This document shows, piece by piece, positions 9,499 through 16,063 of a DNA stretch of 44,039 nt. The stretch's first letter is position 1, and each line of letters begins with the position of its first letter. Both the position numbers and the translations under genes were made by a program. The stretch spans positions 1-44,039 of the forward strand of contig JAIXWE010000011.1 of the NCBI GenBank assembly GCA_027482195.1, given 5' to 3'. Below the pieces are notes generated by a model, which was not told the origin of the DNA, did no database searches, and saw only the letters and a program-made list of their open reading frames with translations. The DNA is from Alphaproteobacteria bacterium (GTDB taxonomy: Bacteria; Pseudomonadota; Alphaproteobacteria; Micavibrionales; Micavibrionaceae).

Positions 9499-10110
9499 TC
9501 AATGAGCAAAAATATCAAATTCATCCCAGCCAGCAAGATCAAGAGCCGCGCGGCTTGGCAAAAACTCAAAACACGCTTTGGCAAGATGGGCTCGGCCAAC
9601 CCGCCCTAACATCTCATCCAATTTTGTGCGCAATTGATGAAGATAAAGAACATCGCCGGCGGCATAAATCTTTTGCTCCTCGGTTAAGGTCGGGGCTCCC
9701 CAATCCGATGTTTGTTGATTTTTATTGACCTCAATGCTCAACAACTCGCGGCACAAATCTTTTAACCCATGTTTGTCGGTAAAGGTGCGCGCAAGACGTG
9801 ATGCAATTTTTGTACAATAAATTGATTTTAATTCTACTTCAAAATTCAGTTGAATAACCGCAACATCAAAGCGGGCGAAATGAAAAATTTTCTCAATTGA
9901 GTCATCGCTTAAGATACGGCGTAAGTGCGGGGCGGAAAAATCGCTGTTATCAAACTTGACCAAATGCGCGTGACCGTCGCCGCCGGATAGTTGCATGACA
10001 CATAAACGGTCACGATGTGGGTTTAATCCCATCGTTTCGGTGTCAATCGCCACCGAGGAACCAAAGGTAACGTGGGCGGGCAAATCATTGTGATAAAGAT
10101 GAATAGTCAT
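9499..10110 (-). CDS. Ribonuclease D-like 3'-5' exonuclease (short form)
   Basis: IDTETMGLNPHRDRLCVMQLS, DEDDy-type exonuclease with YAAGDVLYLHQLRTKL. Confidence 0.88.
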   Translation of the reverse strand: MTIHLYHNDLPAHVTFGSSVAIDTETMGLNPHRDRLCVMQLSGGDGHAHLVKFDNSDFSAPHLRRILSDDSIEKIFHFARFDVAVIQLNFEVELKSIYCTKIASRLARTFTDKHGLKDLCRELLSIEVNKNQQTSDWGAPTLTEEQKIYAAGDVLYLHQLRTKLDEMLGRVGRAHLAKACFEFLPSRAALDLAGWDEFDIFAH

Positions 10111-10157
10111 ACCCGAACCCTAGCGTTTTTTGATCATTTTTCCAAGGTTAAGTTAAG

Positions 10158-10244
10158 TGGTGCCCGAAAGAGGACTCGAACCTCCACGTCCTTGCGGACA
10201 CAAATACCTGAAACTTGCGCGTCTACCAATTCCGCCATCCGGGC
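10158..10244 (-). tRNA. tRNA-Leu (anticodon CAG), CCA encoded
   Basis: Reverse complement GCCCGGATGGCGGAATTGGTAGACGCGCAAGTTTCAGGTATTTGTGTCCGCAAGGACGTGGAGGTTCGAGTCCTCTTTCGGGCACCA folds as a class II tRNA; anticodon loop TTCAGGT. Confidence 0.95.
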
Positions 10245-10357
10245 TTTGGGATGTGAAAACTTGTGTTATCGATAGCGAAGATCGGGGTTTGCTGTCAAAT
10301 GCTATTTCATGCTTCGCCAGATTCCGTTATACTTTTCAAAACCTTGGGGATTTTTCC

Positions 10358-11176
10358 ATGAAATTATTGGTGATTGATCGGGATAGTTTGTCGGCACAAC
10401 TGATGTCTGCGCGACTGACGCCTTTGGGGCATGAGGTCGTGCATATTCCAGCGCGCCCCGAGGGGGTTGACCAATTGGTGCGTTCTGACTTTGACGCGGT
10501 GTTTATCGACCCATCACCACAGACAGATTTAAAGCCTTTGGTCGTGAATATTCGCCGGCAAATTCGTTACACACCTTATATGGTTTTGATGTCGGAAACT
10601 TTGGGCTGGCGTGATGCGTTGGCGCATGGCTTGAACGGGTTCTTGCAAAAACCATTAAGTGGCGAAGCTCTTGACCATATGGTTGAAAATGCCGGGCGGC
10701 TTTTAACACGTGTGCGGGCATTAAGTGCTGAGAATGAAGATTTCCCATCTGCTGGCGGCATTATCGCGAAATCAGCTTTTAATCAGTTGTTTTTATCCTG
10801 CATGGACCGGGCTGATCGTTATGGTGAAAGATCCTACGCCTTGTTTATTCATCTTGAAACTTACAAACAAATTGTTGCGGAGCGTGGGGCCTCGGTTGCT
10901 GACATTGCGGTGGCGGGTCTTGCGCAGCATCTTGTACGGCTGCGTCGTGTGTCCGATATTATTGGTCAAACAAAAACTCAAGAATACGCACTTTTGCTGC
11001 TCAGACCCCAAGATGAAAATGAACCCATTGAGGCCGCTAATCGTTTTGCGGATCAGCTTTCACACGCGCAAGACATTGCCAAAATTTGCGGCATGGGGGT
11101 GATATTAACCGTCAGCTTGATGGACCTTCCAACTGGTGCAGAAGTGGTGCGGCATGTGGTTACTCTGGCGGCTTAA
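10358..11176 (+). CDS. Response-regulator receiver protein with degenerate GGDEF-like C-terminal domain
   Basis: MKLLVIDRDSLSAQLMSARLTPLGHEVVHIPARPEGVDQLVRSDFDAVFID... receiver-like fold; C-terminal AFNQLFLSCMDRADRYGERSYALFIHLETYK resembles GGDEF without the signature motif. Confidence 0.65.
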   Translation: MKLLVIDRDSLSAQLMSARLTPLGHEVVHIPARPEGVDQLVRSDFDAVFIDPSPQTDLKPLVVNIRRQIRYTPYMVLMSETLGWRDALAHGLNGFLQKPLSGEALDHMVENAGRLLTRVRALSAENEDFPSAGGIIAKSAFNQLFLSCMDRADRYGERSYALFIHLETYKQIVAERGASVADIAVAGLAQHLVRLRRVSDIIGQTKTQEYALLLLRPQDENEPIEAANRFADQLSHAQDIAKICGMGVILTVSLMDLPTGAEVVRHVVTLAA

Positions 11177-11519
11177 TTGTTTGGTTTTTATTTTTTTGCT
11201 GACGGCGTGTGCCTCGACGCCGCCGGATCGTCCGGGCGTGCAAGAGGCCAAAGCCTGCATGAAAGCATTGCGTGAAAATCCGCGTGTTTTGCCCGGTTAT
11301 GTGATTGAAGCCTGCACAAATAACGGCGTTTGGGTTGTGATTGCCGAAGATGAAACCGGTATTCAAAAAGCGCAATTTGATTTTGTAAACGGGGAATATG
11401 CGGGTGTGGAAACAATGGGAATTCTTACCCCCGTGATGGAACTTGATCCAGATTTGGCGGAAAATTTTGCAAGCTTGCGACAAAGCTTGAACAAAGAATT
11501 GTTGGAAGAAAAATTATAA
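11136..11519 (+). CDS. Small lipoprotein (hypothetical)
   Basis: Signal peptide and lipobox LLTAC-AS; overlaps the preceding gene by 41 bp unless the start is 11154. Confidence 0.65.
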   Translation: MQKWCGMWLLWRLNCLVFIFLLTACASTPPDRPGVQEAKACMKALRENPRVLPGYVIEACTNNGVWVVIAEDETGIQKAQFDFVNGEYAGVETMGILTPVMELDPDLAENFASLRQSLNKELLEEKL

Positions 11520-12061
11520 TGACACGCTTTATCTTTTCTATTTTTCTTCTGTTTCTCACGGCCTGCGCCCCAGCGACTCCGCATGTGGCTGACACTGATC
11601 TTTTGATATTGGCGGATGATTACACACCGCCCGCGCAACCCTTTCAAAATACAACATCATCCCCTATCCCAGAGTCAGAGCCGATAAAGCAATCATCTCA
11701 AAAATCTCAAAAGCCTCAAAAGCCTGTTACGAAGACGGCCGCAAAACCCATTACAAAATCATCCCCAAAAACAAAACCAACCCAAGTAAAACCAATTCAA
11801 GAATGTGTAACGCCATCGCCGAATGAGGCTTTTCGTGTGGGTGAAACGGTGATGCTCAATATTGTCGGTGAAAAGGATTTATCAGGATTATATGTGATTG
11901 ATGAAGCCGGTTTTATAAGCTTGCCGCTCATTGGAAAAATTCCGGCCAAAGATTTGCTGCCCCCTCAATTGGCAACGCACATTACCAATTCTTATCGCAA
12001 CGGTTATTTGGTGAATCCGGTTGTGGCGGTGACCAAGGGCCCCTCTTGTGGGGTCAAATAA
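11519..12061 (+). CDS. Short polysaccharide-export (OPX/Wza-like) lipoprotein
   Basis: Lipobox LTAC-A, P/K/S-rich linker, then FRVGETVMLNIVGEKDLSGLYVIDEAGFISLPLIGKIPAKDL...YLVNPVVAV Poly_export domain. Confidence 0.8.
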   Translation: MTRFIFSIFLLFLTACAPATPHVADTDLLILADDYTPPAQPFQNTTSSPIPESEPIKQSSQKSQKPQKPVTKTAAKPITKSSPKTKPTQVKPIQECVTPSPNEAFRVGETVMLNIVGEKDLSGLYVIDEAGFISLPLIGKIPAKDLLPPQLATHITNSYRNGYLVNPVVAVTKGPSCGVK

Positions 12062-12065
12062 AATC

Positions 12066-13313
12066 ATGAAGCGTTTTTTTATTCTGATTATCGTCTCGCT
12101 TGTTATCGGCTTTGTGGCGGCGTTGTTTTTTAAATCAACGCACGAATTATCACCCGCTTCACCTACCCAGAATTTGCAAGCGTCATTACTGTTGGATCAA
12201 AAGCGATTGACGGAAATTGAGCGTAGTTTGCAAAACTCTGCCGCTGATTTGACATTTTTGCGTGACCCTCAACGGGCAAAAATTTTTGATACATACCAAG
12301 ATTTAATTTTACAACGTGAACAGCTTGCGGTGCGTTACGGCCCCCTTCACCCGGTTATGGCTGAGCTTAATCAAAAAATTGCGACAGCCCATACACAACT
12401 TCAAAGTGCGCGCCGTGCGTATTTTATGGGTTTGGAGCAAGAAAAACAAAGCTTACAGGGAAAAATTTCCCACACTAAAAGAACCATGTTGCAAAGCTCT
12501 GGGTCAACATCTTTGGCAACATATAATGTTGATGTTTTTTACAGTGCGCTTGTTTTCTTAGGTTTTTGTTTTCTTGTGGCCATGGGTTGTATAGTCTTTA
12601 AATATTATGTGGGATCTGTGAGGCATTTAAGTTCATTGGTTGCCCCTTATCATGTTCTTTCATTGGTGCGGTTGCCGCAACATATTCCGGCGCGTGATAA
12701 TTATGTGATAAATTTTCCGGCATCTTTATTCACCGAAAATTTACGCCGTGTGCAAGACGACATCACCCACTTAACAAAATATAATGAAAATACAAAACGT
12801 GCGGTGGTCATTGCCGGTGTGGGGGCTCAACAAAATATGGCCGTGGATGTTGCGGTGGGGCTTGCGCGTTTGGCGGCAAAATCAGGTCAACGCGTTATTA
12901 TTATCGAGGCCAATTTGCGCACACCCATGATGGCGCAATATCTTGATTCAAAAACACATAAAACCCTGACGGATTATTTGACCGGTCGCGCCAAACTTGA
13001 AGAATGCGTCGTGCGTGATGGGGCGCATCAACCTCATCGTCTTTATGCGTCACCAATTCCCTCCACTGCCGCCGATATGATGGCGGGTGAGAAAATGGCC
13101 ACACTTTTGGCATCCTTGCGGCAGATGTATGATCTGTGTCTTATTCTTGCGGCTGACCCTGTGGGGTTTACTGATTCACGGCTTTTGCTGGCTGAGTCGG
13201 ATATTGGCTTGGTTCTTATCGGCAAATATGAGCGCAGTTTTGAGGCCCAGCATCTGGCAAAATCATTCCAGCTTTTGGGCCGAAAGCCGGTTATGTTCGG
13301 GCTTGTCATCTAA
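12066..13313 (+). CDS. Wzz/BY-kinase-like polysaccharide chain-length/export protein with degenerate ATPase domain
   Basis: Two TM segments flank a coiled coil (GPLHPVMAELNQKIATAHTQLQSAR), followed by a CapB/CpsD-like domain; Walker motifs degenerate. Confidence 0.75.
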   Translation: MKRFFILIIVSLVIGFVAALFFKSTHELSPASPTQNLQASLLLDQKRLTEIERSLQNSAADLTFLRDPQRAKIFDTYQDLILQREQLAVRYGPLHPVMAELNQKIATAHTQLQSARRAYFMGLEQEKQSLQGKISHTKRTMLQSSGSTSLATYNVDVFYSALVFLGFCFLVAMGCIVFKYYVGSVRHLSSLVAPYHVLSLVRLPQHIPARDNYVINFPASLFTENLRRVQDDITHLTKYNENTKRAVVIAGVGAQQNMAVDVAVGLARLAAKSGQRVIIIEANLRTPMMAQYLDSKTHKTLTDYLTGRAKLEECVVRDGAHQPHRLYASPIPSTAADMMAGEKMATLLASLRQMYDLCLILAADPVGFTDSRLLLAESDIGLVLIGKYERSFEAQHLAKSFQLLGRKPVMFGLVI

Positions 13314-13342
13314 AGCATTGAAATATATTCACAATAAATTTC

Positions 13343-13378
13343 TTGACATACGAACAAAAAAAGAACATATTAGGAACA
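13343..13378 (+). promoter_or_regulatory. Putative sigma-70 promoter with LexA-type operator (GAAC-N7-GAAC-N7-GAAC)
   Basis: TTGACA (13343-13348), 17-bp spacer, CATATT (13366-13371); GAACA at 13352, 13363 and 13374, exactly 11 bp apart. Confidence 0.6.
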
Positions 13379-13490
13379 TAAACGCTCCATTTGCGCCTTG
13401 TCCCTTGTGGCGCTGATCGCGTTTTGTTCCCTGTCCTGTTTGATGCCCCGTATGCGCATTTTCCCCAATGCGTATGCGGGGTATTTTTTT
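13373..13490 (+). ncRNA. Candidate structured leader RNA or sRNA ending in an intrinsic terminator
   Basis: GGAACAtAAACGC (13373-13385) pairs with GCGTTTTGTTCC (13419-13430), enclosing GCGCC/GGCGC (13393-13397 / 13409-13413), followed by a terminator hairpin and T tract. Confidence 0.45.
13446..13490 (+). terminator. Strong intrinsic terminator-like hairpin
   Basis: CCCCGTATGCGCATT-ttcccc-AATGCGTATGCGGGG (15 bp including two G-T pairs) then TATTTTTTT. Confidence 0.85.
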
Positions 13491-13515
13491 AACCCTGATT
13501 TTTGGAGAAAGCCCG

Positions 13516-13851
13516 ATGTCCACTTTGTTGCCTGTTGATGAAAATACCAATCCCATCCAAGTTTTACGCTTACGTGATCTTGCAACTCACCGCATTACCG
13601 TTACCGCCGTTTCTGCCCGCACCAGCGTTGCCTTTAACCCCACCACCCGTGTTGTGACGTTGGTGGCGACAACGCCAATGTTCGTGCGTTTTGGTAATGC
13701 AACCGTGGCGGCTACGGTGACCGATCACTATATCCCCGCAAACGTGCCTTTCGATGTCGCTATTGGCGGTGATAAGAATGCCCAATTTACTTTTGTCGCC
13801 GCCATTCGCGCCGCGACGGATGGTGTTCTTTACATTTCTGAGAGACATTAA
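13516..13851 (+). CDS. Small phage-like protein (111 aa), possibly virion-associated or decoration-like
   Basis: ATG 13516 with RBS ggagaaa; ...TPMFVRFGNATVAATVTDHYIPANVPFDVAIGGDKNAQFTFVAAIRAATDGVLYISERH resembles small proteins from phage structural modules. Confidence 0.6.
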   Translation: MSTLLPVDENTNPIQVLRLRDLATHRITVTAVSARTSVAFNPTTRVVTLVATTPMFVRFGNATVAATVTDHYIPANVPFDVAIGGDKNAQFTFVAAIRAATDGVLYISERH

Positions 13852-13854
13852 ACG

Positions 13855-13928
13855 CAAAGCAAATTACAAATTTGTTTGTGAACTTAAATTTCAAAGCAAA
13901 TCGCAGATTTGTTTGTGAACTTAAATTT
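13855..13928. repeat. Two adjacent 37-bp direct repeats containing a palindrome
   Basis: CAAAGCAAATTACAAATTTGTTTGTGAACTTAAATTT (13855-13891) and CAAAGCAAATCGCAGATTTGTTTGTGAACTTAAATTT (13892-13928); 34/37 identical. Confidence 0.9.
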
Positions 13929-14533
13929 TAAAGCCGTGCACGTGAACGAAGTGCGGTAACAATTGTTCCGTCATCCAGATAATCCAACTCACCCCCCACG
14001 GGTACACCATGCGCAAGGCGTGTGATGGGAACGGAGAAAGGTGACAATTTATCTTGAACAATATGTGCTGTGGTTTGTCCATCAACGGTGGCGCTTAAGG
14101 CAAGAATAATTTCGCGGAAATCATGACGTGTGACGCGCTCAATTAATTGCGGAATGCGCAATTGCTCGGGTGTGATGCCGTCTAAGGCTGATACGACACC
14201 GCCTAAAATATGATAAAGACCTTTATAGGATCCGGTGCGCTCAATCGCCCATACATCTGCCACACTCGCGACCACACATAATAAATTGTGATCGCGGGTG
14301 GTATCGGCACAAATCCGGCATGGGTTAAGTGTATCAAGGTTTCCACAGATGTGACAGCTGGTGACATGTTCGGCCGCATCATCCATGGCGGTAATAAGGG
14401 GCCGCAAAACATCCATCTTATGTTCTAAAAGATAAAGGGCAACACGGCGTGCGGAACGTGGACCCAACCCCGGAAGGGTGGACAAATATTTAATCACCTG
14501 CTCAAGCGGTCCATGATCTTTACGCAGAGCCAT
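13928..14533 (-). CDS. recR: Recombination protein RecR
   Basis: LPGLGPRSARRVALYLL, CHICGNLDTLNPCRIC zinc finger, Toprim VVASVADVWAIERTGSYKGLYHILGGVVSALDGI. Confidence 0.97.
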   Translation of the reverse strand: MALRKDHGPLEQVIKYLSTLPGLGPRSARRVALYLLEHKMDVLRPLITAMDDAAEHVTSCHICGNLDTLNPCRICADTTRDHNLLCVVASVADVWAIERTGSYKGLYHILGGVVSALDGITPEQLRIPQLIERVTRHDFREIILALSATVDGQTTAHIVQDKLSPFSVPITRLAHGVPVGGELDYLDDGTIVTALRSRARL

Positions 14534-14536
14534 GGT

Positions 14537-15130
14537 TTAATTAAGGCCTTTGCGTTCAGGGTCACGATATACAAAAAGATCAGAGTTAAGTTTGACGCCA
14601 GATTGTACATCGTAAAGTTCAATCTCGGTGATCATCCCTTGGGCATCTTTGACGCGCCATTTTTTTAATTGAAAAGATGGGGTTTCCACAAAGCCCAACG
14701 TAATCGACCCGGCACCCGGTTGTGCGGCCTGCACCACATTCATCTGTAACAAACCACCACCGCGCATGACGCGGGTTACTTTAAGATCATCATCAAGTGC
14801 AATATCTTTACGCAACAAAAAATCTGCCAAAGTTTGGCTGATGGGGGCGTTGGATTGTTGTTTTAATTCGCCGTCGTAAAAATAAATGAATAAACCATCG
14901 GCCACGACAAAATCTTGTGAAGGCGCATCATATTGAAAGCGTAGCTTGCCAGGACGCGAAAGATAAAAATCACCACGCAGTTGCTTGCCGTCCGGTGCAG
15001 TTTGAATAAAGCGCGCTTGCACCGTTTTCAAATTCGCGAAGTAAGACTCGGCGCGCGTGATTTCCGGTGCTTTGGCGAAAGCAAGGCTGGGAAGAAAAAG
15101 CATCAAAAAGGTCAAAAGAATTTGTTTCAT
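14537..15130 (-). CDS. lolA: LolA-like outer-membrane lipoprotein carrier protein
   Basis: Signal peptide; YFANLKTVQARFIQTAPDGKQLRGDFYLSRPGKLRFQYDAPSQDFVVADGLFIYFYD. Confidence 0.92.
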   Translation of the reverse strand: MKQILLTFLMLFLPSLAFAKAPEITRAESYFANLKTVQARFIQTAPDGKQLRGDFYLSRPGKLRFQYDAPSQDFVVADGLFIYFYDGELKQQSNAPISQTLADFLLRKDIALDDDLKVTRVMRGGGLLQMNVVQAAQPGAGSITLGFVETPSFQLKKWRVKDAQGMITEIELYDVQSGVKLNSDLFVYRDPERKGLN

Positions 15131-15215
15131 AAGTTTTATCTAATGTTTTTGAAGTTAAAATCCAACTCTAAAGTCATTTTCTTGACAAGAAAACCTATTC
15201 TTGCGAAGAAAAGAG

Positions 15216-16061
15216 ATGCGTATTTTGACACCTCACTCTGATATTGGCTTTGCGAAAGCGTTTTTAGAGGCTTGCGATGCCCGCAACGCCGTCATAAACC
15301 AAGGTGTCACGGGCGTGCTTCATTACCCAAATCGCCAGCAAATGGGGCGTGATTATGGCCGTTTGCAGCGGTTCTTGCGCAATCACTTTTCACTTGCGGT
15401 TAACCCGCATGATACGGATGAGCCACGGGCGATCTTGCTGGTCTCGGGTCCAAAGAAAAAATTTGGCCTCGCTTTCTCGCAAAATCATGTGCAGAGTTTA
15501 TCGCGCAACAAAGCGGAAGAGTTTTTTGGGAAAGTGATGATCTCACAAGCACTTGCTTTGTCACATGCTTTTCCCGAATTTGATCCGGTGATGTGGCGCA
15601 TTTATGAAGGGGATCGCGGGCCGGTTATTGGTCGCCCCCATCTTGATAATGGAGTGCATCGAAAGGGATCGTTTGAGAAAATGAAAATCCTCGCAGAAAA
15701 ATTTGGTGTGACCACACGGCTTGATCACGTGCGTGAGGCGGGGGCGTTGAGTGCCACCATTTCCTTTGGGTCTTTGGGCACGGTTCTTTACCCAACAAAG
15801 CCCGATATGTTGGCTTTAAAAGACGGTGGGTTTGTAAGGGGTTTATACACTCATGCACAAAATGAGGCACCCAAAGGTCCGTGCATTGCCGTTGATGAAG
15901 GTGATGTTTGTGTGATGCGCGCCATTGCGGGATGGAATGATTCACCCGAAAAACTCCCCCAAGTCCACGCGCCTTACCATCATCATTTTGATGATGACCC
16001 GCCGATGAATCCGCGCGGTGCGCGAATCTCAGCTGTCGATTTTTCCTTGGTGCAGGGATAA
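15216..16061 (+). CDS. Hypothetical protein; possible double-stranded beta-helix / 2OG-Fe(II)-like fold
   Basis: Intact 281-aa frame from ATG 15216; HLD and later HHHFDDD...RGARISAVDF spacing is reminiscent of HxD...H...R. Confidence 0.55.
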   Translation: MRILTPHSDIGFAKAFLEACDARNAVINQGVTGVLHYPNRQQMGRDYGRLQRFLRNHFSLAVNPHDTDEPRAILLVSGPKKKFGLAFSQNHVQSLSRNKAEEFFGKVMISQALALSHAFPEFDPVMWRIYEGDRGPVIGRPHLDNGVHRKGSFEKMKILAEKFGVTTRLDHVREAGALSATISFGSLGTVLYPTKPDMLALKDGGFVRGLYTHAQNEAPKGPCIAVDEGDVCVMRAIAGWNDSPEKLPQVHAPYHHHFDDDPPMNPRGARISAVDFSLVQG

Positions 16062-16063
16062 AA

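Noticed and set aside
10157-11176. ORF track start at 10157 for the response-regulator-like gene
   Set aside because: This start is inside the tRNA-Leu gene on the opposite strand; the recognisable protein begins at ATG 10358.
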